Assembly: GCA_014607495.2 (NCBI GenBank)
Contig: CP053157.1
Span: 6,510,001 to 6,574,000 of the forward strand
DNA length: 64,000 bases
Direction: 5' to 3'
Source: Carposina sasakii
Lineage: Eukaryota > Arthropoda > Insecta > Lepidoptera > Carposinidae
A model generated the notes under the pieces. The model was not told the origin of the DNA. It ran no database searches and was given only the letters and a program-made list of their open reading frames with translations. The position numbers and the translations under genes are program-made. This document shows positions 10,901 through 23,643 of this stretch, one piece after another. Every line of letters begins with the position of its first letter. The stretch's first letter is position 1.

Positions 10901-11105
10901 GTTGTAACCAAAACTGCAGGTAAATAAATGAGATCCCACAGCCCCGTTTAGTAAAACGGGGCTAGATGTAAATGATTAGTGACAAGTTGCTATAGCCTAT
11001 CACCTGGGAGAATGCCTGAGTTCCTTAGTTTACACTCATCACATGCACGGAAGGAGATGCCGATGATGTATAAAGCACTGCATCAGCACAGGGCACGAGA
11101 GAATG
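10901..11105 (+). repeat. Dispersed repeat family 'C', copy 2 (+), longest
   Basis: Carries CTGCAG, the CACAGCCCCGTTTAG motif, the AGTGACAAGTTGCTA motif, the GAGTTCCTTAG motif and the distal block ending near TGCATCAGCACAGGG. It defines the full order of the family, about 200-250 bp. Confidence 0.65.
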
Positions 11106-12790
11106 TTGAATATTTCACGTAATAAGTTAGGGTAATTCAAAATTAAGTCGAGTATCCAATATAAGTAAATAGGTATAGCACAACAACTGTGACGTCATTA
11201 TGGTGAAGCAAAGCTGACAGGCGCTAGAACGTGATTCAAGATTGCGGAAATGATGAAATCCGAAACAGAGTTGGAGTGATTACTTCGCGACATTTCCTGA
11301 GTGCCCGTCGTGTACTACGTAGTACCACGTTTGAAAGAGGAAAGTTGATATAGTGGTGCGTATCTAGAATTTACTTGCTCTGTGGTATTAGGAGGGTTGT
11401 GAGGATTTGTGAAATGTTACTAATTAATACCAAAAATTTAATTTTGGTCATAGTTTGGGTCCGTTTTTTTAAGATTTGGCAGTTTTAATTTGATAGGTAC
11501 GGCTAGTCATAATAATATTGAAGCAATACTCGTATGTACTGGATATGCAATGACTCGAACATTACTTTATATCCCGGGAAAATAGGTTTTATATAATTTT
11601 AGCTCTTGGTACGGTAGCGCGGTTGCAGCCTACTACATTCACTAAACTAAATTAAATATGCTTATCAGCAAAGTACACGTTTATTTTGATCATCAAAATT
11701 GAATCACAACTTAGGTAAACATCAAAAACAAATTGATAAAGTAGTCAAGGTAAGGAGGTTGAATTAATTTCGTAAAATTTAATTAATGCTCCTATATACG
11801 AGCAACATAAAAGGAACGGATTAAGCGATTTCCTGAGTCGAGGTCGTGTTTTTCTCCTGTTTTCCTTAAAATTGTACGTAGCAATAATTCTGCGTTTAGT
11901 GCCCCCTAAAGAGTCGTTTCGCGTCTCACGTGCTGCTGTATTTGTTTGGATTACAAAGGTATTTTTGGCGGGAATCTCGGCTTAATCTGTTTGATTATTC
12001 TGTTTGCTAGAGTATCCTGGAATGTGGAGATTATGTAAGACTTTGTTGGAAATGAGCTCGACGTATTGTGTTGTGTTTCCGGCATAAGCGACGGAGAACC
12101 TTAGTGTGTGTTACAGAAAAATAATACTAAACTTATATTATTTTATTCTTATGTCCTTGATTTTCATTTAATATTCTTATTATTAAAAGAAAGACTGAGA
12201 TCAATGATCTCTAATATAGGTACATGACATGCACTGACATGTCTAGGAGACTCTATTATCTATGTACATTTAAAAAGAGTTCAAAGACCTTGTTATTTTC
12301 TCCCAAAAAGATAAAAACTAATCAGTATAACAATGTTTGCCAATAGTTTTGGGTACAAACATAAAACAACATTGTGTTCTTGTCTTAAACAGTTTCGAGA
12401 GTCGGTATCTCGGAATCACTCATCTTTATTCAAGGAGCGTTTCATGAATAACACAGAGTCTGTAAATATAACCCCAAGGGGTAAACTAGTGATAACACGG
12501 TAGGGCCATAGACTTAGCTATACATTGACATATAGACGAGGAGTAGAGATGGCATAAGTTTACCCCGAGGTGAAGTAACATTGAGTATGTAAAAAAACTA
12601 ACATTAATACATCTGTGGAGTAGAGGTCTGGTAGAGTCTTTACTAGACATGTACAATCATATTTATAAAGTAAAAGTCTGATTTAGAGCTTGGAGTATGC
12701 TTAATTTAATTAATTTATTTATATATTATTTTACTAATTAAACATATGTAGTTTATTTTGCGCTGTTAATTAAAGAAATATTGGTAGGTA
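11106..12790. other. Gene-free stretch
   Basis: No supported gene or repeat. Minor palindromes occur (for example GTACTACGTAGTAC near 11311), but none stands out. Confidence 0.45.
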
Positions 12791-12796
12791 CAAGAA

Positions 12797-13064
12797 TATA
12801 CAGGGTGTAACAAAAAGGGTATGTTAAGCGAAAAGCTATATGAACAGCCCACTGTAGAGAACCTATCCACAAAATTTGAGACCCGAAATCACATGTTTAT
12901 TTTTCCGGATAGTATGGAGAATTTTTAAATATCTCAGGAATTTTCATACAATCTTGAAAAATAAAAATGTGATTTCGAGTCTTAAATTTTGTAGATAGGT
13001 TCTCTATAGTAGGCTATTTACATAGCTTTTCGCTTAACATACCCTTTTTGTTACATCCTGTATA
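12797..13064. mobile_element. CAGGGTGTAACA MITE, full copy 1
   Basis: Palindromic MITE flanked by TATA. The left end, ACAGGGTGTAACAAAAAGGG, and its inverted partner on the right share long arms through the AAGCGAAAAGCTAT motif. Two further copies lie at 19222-19456 and 35023-35290. No ORF. Flanks fit a TA or TATA target duplication. Confidence 0.8.
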
Positions 13065-13069
13065 ACCTA

Positions 13070-14150
13070 TTTAAACGATGAAACTATAAACTTAAGTATG
13101 AATAAGTTATTGAAGTGTAATTTTCAACAATGTAACAATAGTTAAATATTAATTTAACTGCTAACAATATTTTCATTAACTTTGTCGGTCTTACATATTT
13201 TACGTCACTGTATGCTGGATCTTTATTGCGGCATAACCCCAAAGTTTCGCCTTAAACTGAAGATATGACTGAAGTAAGATAACGTAACGAGGAATCCTCA
13301 TAAACGTATCAATAGATACGGCTACCAATTTCTTAGCTTGGAAATGTCTGACGTCGACATGCTATTTTATTCGGAAACTCTATTTTTAAAATAATACTAC
13401 GACAAATGCAAAAGAAAGTATTATGTCTGCTTGTCTACTTGTATGTGTCAGATAGGTATTATTTATCTTTTTATCAACTTTTTGGTAGCGCGTTATCCGA
13501 ATTTTAGTCCAGGAAATTCAGAGAAATAATTGGTCGAAGAAAATTTGTATATTCCTTGTTCCGTATATCTCATATAGATAAATTAATACTTTTACCTATA
13601 TACTATCAGAGATAGACATAATTTTATTTATATCCCGACTTTGAAAGTATTAACGGAAAATCGTGTTCAGAAATAGTGGTAGGTAAGCGCTCAAGTTTAC
13701 AGCGTTTCCTATGCATAATAAACTTAACCACTCAATCGATTTCAAGTTTTCCTTTCATAAAAATTATGCATCGTAAAATACTCCATGGGGAAGTTTCGAA
13801 GCCAGTTCGAGTTTTGTGTGTGAGTAAATAGCACTTTAAAGTTCTCTGTAAGGTACCTAAAGTTTAGGGGCGAATGGTTTTTTAATCATGTACTAAGTAG
13901 TTAATGAGGGATGAAATTCTAAACGATTGTCATAAGTTCTAAAGGAATAATTTTCGTCGTTAGTTTGACACTACTTTAAACAAACTGTTAAGGATTATGT
14001 ATGAAATATCTGTCAAGTTTAGACTATATTTAGCTTAAACAAAGTCTTAGAATTTTTGTATGCAGTTACACGGTAAGAAGTTATAAAAAAAAACTAATAT
14101 AGATGTGGATGTCTAAATAAAACTTAGGTACTTTAGATCAATCCTGGGTA
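13070..14150. other. Gene-free stretch
   Basis: Nothing recognised on either strand. Confidence 0.45.
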
Positions 14151-14154
14151 TTGA

Positions 14155-14252
14155 ACTTTGTCATCTGACCCCGCAAGCTAAACGTGGCTATTGGATCACC
14201 AGTATGATCCTCCAGTTCAGTACCCCATTTCGGAAACACAGCCGTTAATATA
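14155..14252 (-). repeat. Dispersed repeat family 'C', copy 3 (-)
   Basis: Reverse-oriented copy retaining the proximal motifs (complements of CACGTTTAG and ACTGGAGGATCATACTGG) and upstream sequence reading CCGAAATGGGG in the family orientation. The distal half is absent. Confidence 0.55.
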
Positions 14253-14259
14253 TGTATGT

Positions 14260-15916
14260 ATCCGATTTGTAACAGCGGGGCTAAAAAGTACAAATTAATA
14301 CATCTACCTCTTAGCGGTGGTGCTTGCAAGCGACAGTTTAAATAACATATAAATTTGTTTAGAATCCTGATTTTCTTCGTAACTATTATACTTTACTTGG
14401 CTACAAAACACCGACGTGCCAATATTACCTGCCATACAACTCTGCGGCTCTTGGAACTTTCCCTGTGTTCTTTGCATAGTGAAAGCGGCGTTTTGTTTTA
14501 AGTTTTCCCTTTGTGAATGCTAAGTACCATATTTTTCACGTCGGCCGTCGCATTCTTTAAGCCAACTCTTGAGCTGAAAAGGATTTTTCGCTCGCCGAAA
14601 TTTAATAAAGAAAATCTGCTCGCGAAATTGAGATGTGAACGGTTTAAAACTGCGGCACACTTAGCGTTGAATTTAATTTTTAAAATGTTGTATTGAAAAA
14701 TAAATATATGTAAATCACAACATTTTGTAAATGGCAACGAGGATGTAAATATGACACTGAGGTCTAATTATGATTTGCTAAGTAATATGCGCTGTATCGA
14801 TTCATTTAACTTATACCATAAGAAGTGTATAAGAAGCGAATTTTCATCAGAATATATTTTTGGAGATGGAGACTAAAACATATAATTATGATCACTGGTT
14901 CGTGAAATATAGGTATAGAACTCAGTTACTTAAGTTTAAGACGCACTTAATTTGCCATAATTTGGCAGCAAAATGTAGGTATTGACTGCCAAATTTAGAC
15001 TGTCATGTCAAAAATTAGGTTTAAGCTACTAAGTAAGTTATATTTAACGTTTTGTAATAAGAATCTAAAATAGTTCGAAATTTAATTTTTTTTAAAAGCA
15101 AATAAATACCTACTATTATTTCAGTTACATGTAAAATTAGACTTCACATAACATTTAAGCCAGATTAAAAATTACGATGCAAGCCAAACCAAACTAAGGA
15201 TGTCTGAAGGATTTGTTATCTTATTTTTTTCTCCAAGTATGCCTGGAGCAGCGCGTCACGCACGGAGGTGCTAACGCTGCCCGTAGGATGTTTCATTTCC
15301 TCGAAACTTGCTCGCACTAATTAAATGTTTCGTGAACTTGTTGCCAGATTTCATTTAAATCTCCTGAGCGGTAACTTGAGGCGGAAATTAAAAATGGCTG
15401 CCATTTTGTTGTGAAAAAAGGTTTTATGAACACGCGATCGGTGGTATTGTTTGAATGTGTTGGTAAATGGTTACATTGATTAGATGTAGAGCTTTAATAT
15501 TATTAAGGTCATTAATAAAAATAAAATAGAACAGAAAAGAAAAAACTGAAAGTATGATTACATACATTAATCAATAAATAACCTACAGGTACCTACCAAC
15601 TTTAAGGCGTATGTAAATAGACTGTGCAAAATAAAATAATTTAATTAAGAACTCGAATCCTACTCGTAAGTGTTACGATTTTAGCAGAGAAGTTTGTAAA
15701 TAAGTCTGTCAATCTGTGTCATTGAAAATTCAATTACTGTTTCTGAGAATCTTCTGACATTTGTAAATAAATGTTCGGTTAATTTTCCGAATTAGTTGAC
15801 AAGAGTATGTAGTGTCTACTGTTTTGTACTACATAGATTAGTACATTAATGGGGTCTCAATCTCTTCAACGAAAGTATTTATAAAATAACTACTACCTTA
15901 TAGTTTTTTTAGTAAT
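14260..15916. other. Gene-free stretch
   Basis: No gene or repeat boundary recognised. The region near 15240-15320 is slightly more GC-rich but without a credible frame. Confidence 0.45.
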
Positions 15917-16336
15917 TAGTTATTACACTATGTTTGCAAAATGAATTATTATTCCTTTTCGGATCATCATATTTCTGCCTTTATCGGCCGAATCCCATTA
16001 TTGATGGGGTTGGCGCAATATGTTTTGTTTCGAAACTTTCGCGTTTCTTTTACGACCGCCTGACGCCAAGCCTTCTAGGGTATTTTATTCATCTTTAGAT
16101 GTAAAAAATATCATTTCATTATGTTTTTTTAGTTATTACACTATTATGTTTGCAAAATGAATTTTTATTCCTTTTCGGATCATCATATTTCTGCCCTTAT
16201 CGGCCGAATCCTATTATTGATGGGGTTGGCGCAATATGTTTTGTTTCGAAACTTTCGCGTTTGTTTTACGACCGCATGACGCCAAGCCTTATAGGGTATT
16301 TTATTCATCTTCAGATGTAAAAAATATCATTTCAAC
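15917..16336. repeat. Tandem duplication, two ~210-bp copies
   Basis: Bases from about 15917 to 16123 are repeated at 16131-16336 with only a handful of differences (for example TGCCTTTATC versus TGCCCTTATC). Each unit contains ATTGATGGGGTTGGCGCAAT and a distal GACGCCAAGCCTT motif. A diverged relative of this unit is at 37640-37780, so the duplicated block is itself a dispersed repeat. Confidence 0.85.
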
Positions 16337-16941
16337 TATGTATTAATTTTGCTAAAAAAAGTGCTCGTATTATTTGTATGTGTACGTACAGTGGTATTAT
16401 CTGTGGTACAATCAAAGTTTTCAGTTAATTTGCATGTAGTTAATATTGTTTTACCATTCACTCGGGTAAACAGGGTGATGGAACTATTTAGTCCATTCAT
16501 TGTTATGTTATGATCACAAACTTTGGGGAATGGGTACAGCATGCAACACCGCTAGATACACTAGACTTGTTAAGCTCTACTTCTTAAAGTGTATATATTC
16601 TGTGAAGGTTAAGTTAAATAACTTGTTTATATATATTTCTAAATATAAGTTAAGGACATGTTTCACATATGTTGATAAGTATGAAGTGTTATATAATCGT
16701 GTATACACTTTGTTAGGTACAGGTGAAAAGTAAAGAACAAAATCATGCAACCTAAATGCCCGTCAGTTTGCACGTTAATTTAGTTGATATAGAAAATAAA
16801 ATATATTTAACTATTTTTGAATAATTGCTACAAAACCATAGACACATTTTATTTGATTTTTAAAAAATATTATTGATGTTAAGTAACTATGCACACAAAG
16901 CGTTCGGCTCAGACTAAATAAACGAATAAGCTTTGATCCAA

Positions 16942-16987
16942 ATTTTAAAGAGAAGCCACCTTGGTCGAGGTGGCTTCTCTTTAAAAT
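16942..16987. repeat. Perfect 20-bp-arm hairpin
   Basis: Bases 16942-16961 pair exactly with 16968-16987 around a 6-base loop (TGGTCG). The stem is much more GC-rich than the flanks. It could be a fold-back remnant or a small RNA hairpin; there is no neighbouring gene to decide. Confidence 0.8.
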
Positions 16988-16989
16988 AG

Positions 16990-19220
16990 TAGCTCATAAC
17001 TTACAAAAGTATTAAAAGGTGTACCAAAGACGCGCTGCGAGCTGTACCTGCTGACTAACCTGACACTGTTTATCTACCCAGTGTACGAGGCGGTTAGTAA
17101 GCCATTTTATGCTTCAATAACTATGCTAATGATGCTTGGGACCCTAACAAAAACATTCAATACGTGAGAGAAACTGTCCGATGAAAATTTACTTTACATT
17201 GAATTATTTAGGTTACTAATTTGAGGAGATTACTTGAAAACCAAGAGTGAATGCCATTTTGTATATTTGGGAAAATTTGTGACCATAACATAGAGACAAA
17301 CTCTAATTTAATCCAACATCAAATAAAGAAAGAGTTTCGCAATCCATCTTTATTTTTCAGTACTACGAATAACAGCAATATCAATACAATGTTATGTTCT
17401 TCTTGTTTCAGGTAAGGCAGAATTTCATGATAGCCGAAAAACAAAATTACTGATAGGTAAGTTTAAAAATAAAATACAAGGAATTAAAGGAAGTAAGGAA
17501 CATAAAATATAGGTACTGTACCCCACAACCACATCATGTAGACCAGGTACACTTTTGTTCCTAAGTTGATATAATTTTAGAGTTCTCATTACAAGCAATG
17601 AATTTACGCCTCGATAAATATGTAAATTATCCGCTGGAAGGATAGCAAATTAATGCTTAATTTTCGTATTCTGTTTCGCATAAATTGCGAAAATATATTC
17701 CGAAAATCTTCTGATAGGCGCCGTCGGCATAAATTTCGAAAACGAATTACTCAAACCAACAAGCAAAACGACTGTACGAAATCATAACTTTATTCATCGT
17801 TTAGACAGTATCTACAATAACATTAAATTTAATGTTAGGAAGTAGAGTTGGAATTTAATCAATTCGTCAACTTGTGAATTGCGAACAGTTTAAGCACGGT
17901 TTAAAGTTTAAAACGAGTTTGGTAGCACCTGCTCGATGTGGTTTTAACTGCCTGTTATATCTTTTTAATCAGATTATTGATTTTCTCGGTATATTGTTGA
18001 GAAAAGGAAACCAACTCATCCACGTAATTAAATGAACATTGCTTACAATTCCAATAATGCCCACAGTCATTTAAAACCAGGGAAGTACCTTCATGGCAAA
18101 TGTGATGCATTTATAATAAGTTAAAATACTAATGACTATAACAATCCCGTTCACGTGGGAAGTGTGGGATTATATTTAGTGCATTTCCTACTCTCTCTAA
18201 GCAGTATTAATAGTTAATATTAATATATTATTAGTTTTGATCAGACACCCAGTAACGTAAGAGTTTTATATATATTGATAGTGAATTAATAAAATAATTT
18301 TGATTAAAAAAAACACAAACATTTTCCTTATTGAGCCCATTCATCACATAGGGTAGCTGACAAAGAGGGTTGATGAGTAAAACTCCCCGAATCTCCCGCT
18401 GATTTCCGTATTTCATTTATCGATAATTTGACGGGTAGCCCTGTCGACTTTATCCTGAGTTATGAAATAATTTTCGCAGCACTAGTTTTGTTTTGCGGCG
18501 AATATTAAGCCCATTATGACCATGGGCAATGGCAGTATCGTATGGTTACTGATCTTTCTCATAATATGGAGCATGTTCTATGCTTTTCTGTCAGAAATTG
18601 CTACGATTATGTATGACAGCTGCCTGATCAGTCTACGATTAACACATAGGCTTCCACCGATATGCAGAATTGCAGACGGCATAATTTGTTTGTCAGTAGT
18701 TGGTTTGATGAGGATGAGGTAAATGTCAAAACATCTCATCAATGTCTGTCAACGATGCATCTGTTCATTCATCCATCCATTGACAGATTACCAAATTACA
18801 CTATGACTCGATACCCGCATCCGCCATTTGTAGAGACCTTAGAAATCTATTGTAACGATAGGTTTCAATATTTTGAGTACACAATAAAAAAAAACTCTTG
18901 GATATATCAGCAACGTCATCCCATATACGATGTCTTCTCGAAGGGCCATAACGAAGGGCGCGACCTCAATCGAAGCGAAGGTACCTCCCGTGGATATGTT
19001 ACTGTGATATTGAGTTAACCCTCACCAAGGGACTTGATTTTGACCGTAGTCTGCAGCATTAAAGGTTGAGCAGAAAATCGTGATATATGTACTTATGTAT
19101 TTGTTCTTGTAGGTAATTTATTATATAGAATATCAGTCACTATTATTTAGTAATGTGATTTTTCTAATGCATTTGTCGTTTTATGTTTATAACATTTTGA
19201 TGGGATTATCAAACCAAATA
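16990..19220. other. Gene-free stretch
   Basis: Frames at 18516-18722 and 18662-19018 are open. The first would begin with a hydrophobic run (IVWLLIFLIIWSMFYAFL), but there is no family resemblance. Bases 18525-18543 resemble the 5' end of U4 snRNA for about 17 bases only. Neither is strong enough to call. Confidence 0.35.
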
Positions 19221-19221
19221 A

Positions 19222-19456
19222 GATAAGCGAAAAGCTGTGTAAATAGCCCACTATAGAGCACCTATTTCCAAAATTTGAGACTCGAAATCACATGTTTATT
19301 TTTCTAGATTGTATAAAAATTTGCGAGTTGTTTAGGAATTCTCCATACTATGAAAATGAACATGTTATTTTGAGTCTGAAATTTTGTGGATAGGTTCCTT
19401 TTAGTGAGCTCTTTACATAGCTTTTCGCTTAACATACTTTTGTTACACCCTGTATA
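19222..19456. mobile_element. CAGGGTGTAACA MITE, left-truncated copy 2
   Basis: Matches 12797-13064 from the AAGCGAAAAGC motif to the terminal TGTTACACCCTGTATA, but the outermost ~25 bases of the left end are missing. Confidence 0.75.
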
Positions 19457-19459
19457 TTT

Positions 19460-20290
19460 ACAGGTTTTAAATTTAATTTTACTATGTATGTATTTACTAA
19501 ATATACTATAGGTAGCTTGAGACTATCGGAAAACTTCGTTGAAAAGCATTTTATTATGCTAACGTAATTTACCTACTCATTAAGCCACACACAGTTTGCC
19601 ACCGTGAAATTTCTAGGTATTGTGATCTCAAGTCTTTATGATGGTATTTAACCCAACCCTTATAAAATAATATAAAGGCATCGTGGCTGCTGCTATGGCT
19701 ATAGGTGATTTCCGGCATTGCTTTTGTGGACACACAAACGATTTTCTGAACCGCTTTGGAGTGCTTTCATGATATCAGTATTTGTAATTGGTGCATTTTA
19801 GATGGATTTCCTTCTTTTGTTTGTGCGAAATGTGGTATACCTATATTTTTTATATTTTTAATCTATAATATGTAAATAAATAGTAGGCAATTAGTAAATA
19901 GGCACTAGTAATAGTTTTAACCCTTAAATGTTCTCAAAAACATGATATAACCAAGAACTAGACAGCTAGAATACTAAGATAATCTTTGTTTCTTACTAAT
20001 TTTTTTCTTTCAAGTTTGCATAAGGCTTTTAAATGTCATTAGTACTTTATTTGTAAGCACTGGTACCCTTTATATATTTGCCACAATATACCGGTCAATC
20101 TATACTAGTGACATCGAAATTTTAATACGTTCGTTATACGTTATACCCTTGGTTGGAAAACGTCCTCAGCAGGTGACGTCGGTCGCCAAACTTATGGCTA
20201 CCTGCGTTCGGACAGTTGCAAAATTATATGGGGACCGCTCTTAATGAAATAGCATTGTTGTTAGTTACTGTATATTGATAGAATTCTGGG
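19460..20290. other. No recognised gene
   Basis: AT-rich sequence without a supportable feature. Confidence 0.45.
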
Positions 20291-20299
20291 TGTTGGGCT

Positions 20300-20850
20300 G
20301 ATTTTATCATGATCGGGGGGCACGGCAATGCCCCCGCCAAGTCGAGCGCGAAGCAATCACTGCCGTACTATCCTTTACTAGAACCATTTCGCCGCATTTT
20401 CAGGTCCCTATTTGAGAACCTCTGGATAAGACCAGAACGCAGAAATTTTCGTCATCCAGTAAGCTATAATCACATACTTAAAATCCAAAATTTCAAGTCT
20501 GTGGGTCATTTAGTTCCGAAGTTAACCGAAAGCAAATTTCGCATTTATGACAGACACTCACTCACTCACTCATAATCATCAAAATAGAACTAGTACTTCC
20601 CATAAACTCAGAGAGCTGAAATTTGGTACAGGGTTAGGGTTTAATGGCCACATAAAGGGAAAACTATAAAAACTAGGATAATCGAAGATCTGGAATACCT
20701 GGTGACCCTGATTACAAAACACAAGAGCCCAACCAAACTAGATTAGAGATCGACATACCGCTTTTACAAAAAATATTCAATTTGTTGGGCCGCTTCATTT
20801 GATGTCAAAAATCGAAGGTCTGAAGTATCTGATGAAGAACCCTCAGCTGG
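20300..20850 (+). repeat. Dispersed lepidopteran repeat, GC-rich head and (CTCA)n
   Basis: The segment starts with a GC-rich block (GGGGGGCACGGCAATGCCCC), contains a short CACTCACTCACTCA run near 20560 and ends near a 'TTTGATGTCAAAAATCGAAGG' type motif. I recognise this arrangement as a repeat common in Lepidoptera. The 88-codon frame at 20309-20575 is not considered a gene. The class of element is unknown to me. Confidence 0.55.
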
Positions 20851-20861
20851 TCTCAGCTGTA

Positions 20862-21172
20862 TTAGAGATATGGTAATGCCCCCCTTCTACTATTGGTAGC
20901 GTGTATTCGACGCGTGGTGCCGGCAGAGTAGAATTCGTACCACTCCATGTCTGCCCGTGGGTATCGTACAAGATGATTGAGGGTTTCCGGGAGGTGGGCA
21001 GCAGCGCCTCCCGTGTTGACAACATAGTCCAAAATACAAACTGCTGTTACCAACCCGCCTGCCCAGCGTGGTGACTATGGGCAAATACCCCCCATGGCAG
21101 TCTTGTGGCGTGCCCTAGGGGGAGGCCTTCGTCTAGCAGTGGACTGCAATAGGCTGATGATGATGATGATGA
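20862..21172 (+). repeat. SINE/LINE-tail repeat family 'E', best copy
   Basis: Non-coding repeat ending in GCAGTGGACTGCAATAGGC followed by (TGA)n microsatellite. That 3' tail is shared with the LINE remnant at 9745-9935 and with the copies at 51596 and 58416. Tail sharing suggests mobilisation by that LINE. No A/B-box promoter is evident, so this may be a LINE 3' region rather than a true SINE. Open frames on the minus strand are by-products. Confidence 0.75.
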
Positions 21173-21360
21173 ATATTAGTACATAAAAAAATCGACTGTC
21201 ATTGCAAAAATCCAGTGTAGTGGGACACATCTTCTAATTTAATCTAGCCTATAGCGTCCCACTGCTGGGCGAATACCTCCCCTTCTGCTTTTAATACGCA
21301 TATAATTAAAATTAAAGAAAATAAATCAATATGCCCACGTTTCTACAAAAAGAAGTGAAA

Positions 21361-21997
21361 TCCCACCAAAAACATTTTGTAAAAAACTAGCCAAGTCTAG
21401 ATGGAGCTGCTTGTTGATCTCTAAAAAGTAATGAAATCTAGACAAAGTCGTGCCAAGTGTAAGATTCCTTACTGCGATTTCTTTGTTATCATAGTTAATG
21501 TTGTGTGACTTGGTCGTTGAAGGGTATAAAGGGTACAAAACGGCGAGCCTGAAACAAACAGTATAAAAAATTATTTCCAGTACAGACGGACTTCTAATCA
21601 TTAATAGAAGTCCGCCTGTACGTCTATTTTATGTTAGATCGGTGGTCGATTTGACGCTCTAAAAGGAAGAGAGCAAACAAAGCCTAAACAATTGGTAGTA
21701 AAATTCGCTAATAATTTGATTCACGAATTATTGCCAATTAAGTCAAAAATTTTGATTATACCCCGGGCATATGTGTACAGAGAACAATTCCCAATCTGTG
21801 TGGCCTTATCTATATTTCATATATATATTATATATGTTCAATGGCCAAGTCACACAACATTAACTATAATAATAAAGAAATCGCAGTAAGGAATCTTACA
21901 CTTGACACGACTTTGTCTGGATTTCATTACTTTTTAGAGATAAACAAGCAGCTCCATCGAGACTTGGCTAGTTTTTTACAGAATGTTTTTGTGGGAT
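21361..21997. repeat. Large imperfect inverted repeat (155-bp arms)
   Basis: Bases 21361-21515 and 21843-21997 are inverted copies with roughly ten differences, separated by about 330 bp. Inside the spacer a smaller hairpin pairs GTACAGACGGACTTCTAAT (about 21579-21597) with an imperfect partner to about 21620. The arms may be two head-on insertions of one dispersed repeat, or one fold-back element. Confidence 0.8.
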
Positions 21998-22102
21998 CCT
22001 TTTGACACATCGAAATTAATAAAAATATATTGCACGAAAATGTAATCATTACAAAGCCAATACTGGCATAATTTTATATAATAATTTTTAAAATAATAAA
22101 CG

Positions 22103-22856
22103 AAAAACCGACTTCCTCCCAAAACTCGAGCTTACTAAAGTAAAATTTTACTAAAGGGCAAATATATATTGCGTTAAGCCATGTATGAAGTTTAGAAGGC
22201 ATAATATTGTCAGATTTATATGCCAGCAAATGATTAATTAGGCCACATGACAAAAGAGAGAAATGAGTAGGCTTCGAAACTTCACGTCTGACAATATAAG
22301 CAACATATAAATAATTACACTCCTTCTTCCTGCCCTGTTCCCAATCATTTGGGGTCGGTGCAATATGTAGGTACTCTTCTTTCATTCATACCTATTATCC
22401 GTCATCTCGTTATTCTCATGTCTACCTCTTCCTCTATAACCATCTTACTTCGGACACGGCTTAACGCAACATATAATTTCACCACTTAACACAATTATCT
22501 TCATAAGCCTACTGCAGTCCACTACTGGACGTAGGCCACCCCCTGCCATAGGGGATTTTGTTACTAAAAAGTTCCACTGTCTGTTTTTCGGCGACTCCAT
22601 CATCAGACCCTCGTTTCCTTTATATTATGTGTAGCTGACCAAAATTCTCTATAAAAATCTAAAAACGGACTACTCGTGCCTTTTATATTTGAGGATATCC
22701 CTAGATTCCTTAGAGATTTCATCATCAGATGTTTTGTTTTATATGTAGGTGATCAAAACGCTCAGTAAAAGTATAAAAACAGACTACATGTGCCTACAAT
22801 ATTTCTCCAAGATCTCATCATCAGATCCTGACATGGTGAATATGGGACTAACTATA
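22103..22856. mobile_element. ACCGACTTC-ended repeat, right-truncated copy
   Basis: Begins AAAAACCGACTTCCTCCC and matches the element at 47002-49921 in three blocks: 22103-22227, about 22260-22297, and about 22298-22850. It lacks the two extra segments present in the other copy. It is cut off at a (TA)n run next to the scrambled Gypsy. Confidence 0.75.
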
Positions 22857-22862
22857 TATATA

Positions 22863-23299
22863 TGACGTAGATGGGTCGAGTGGCGTGCCGTTAGGTGTGT
22901 CCGACATCTTCCAAAATCCGAAATAAAGAATGCGGCGTGTAGTAAACAAGCTTAATTAGGAATCACAAACACTTTCACTGTATCTACGCACAAGATTACT
23001 AGGATTCTAGCGGATAACGTAGAAACGTGGTAAGTACAAGACAGAGGCTGATTAGCACCCGTGCTTCGCTCGACAGACGCAACCAAAAAGAACAGAATAC
23101 CCTCCGGCTCAATTCAAACGACCCGGTGGTCGTTGTAAATCTACAGTGGCGCCCTCTCAGTACTCTGTCTTGTCTTTACCCAAGTGACAGCTGTCCTCAA
23201 GTCAGTGATAGCTGTCGACTTGACGTTTCTAACTTCAACGATTGAAAATAGATGGCGTTGGAGATCCGACTGTAGGATATGACATCTTGATCTCCGACA
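22863..23299 (-). repeat. Direct copy A of Gypsy LTR, leader and gag start
   Basis: This 437-bp segment reads identically, as far as I can see, to 25978-26414 (constant offset 3115), except for a few differences in the last ~25 bases. It includes the gag ATG at 22907, so it extends beyond an LTR. It therefore looks like the first part of a second, truncated element sharing an LTR with the first. Confidence 0.8.
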
Positions 23300-23643
23300 C
23301 GGCCATTTTGACAACTCACGCGTCCTCGCGTGGGGTTTCTGGAAAGAAAGAGGATTTTGCAAAGTAACATGTATCACGCTCGGTCTTTCTGACCATTGGG
23401 ACAGTAAAAACTTAATTTAAACGTTACTAAACCTTTATTTCAAACGAACCAATATCATCATAATCAAAATTGAAAATCATTTTACTATACCAAATTGTTA
23501 CAAATTTACTTGCATACTATTAAACAAAGAAATCGACTATAATCGTCACACACAAGGTAAATAATTCCAAAACAAGGCTACAGTATACACAATCCATATA
23601 GAGTAGCGTCAGTCAAGTAAGTCTAGTTGCCTCAATCTAGCAA

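Noticed and set aside
18525..18543. U4 snRNA gene or pseudogene
   Set aside because: About 17 bases resemble the U4 5' end (GGCAGTATCGTA) with one mismatch, but similarity stops at once, so chance is the safer reading.
18516..18722. Small membrane protein gene
   Set aside because: A single hydrophobic run in a 68-codon frame in AT-rich DNA is expected by chance; no homologue is recognised and the frame overlaps the U4-like match.
20309..20575. Bacterial-looking gene from horizontal transfer
   Set aside because: The GC-rich head gives that impression, but the block is a repeat type familiar from lepidopteran genomes and lacks a domain.
20862..21084. Small proteins encoded by the GC-rich repeat
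   Set aside because: The same peptides appear wherever this non-coding repeat occurs, in variable frames and on the strand opposite its tail.
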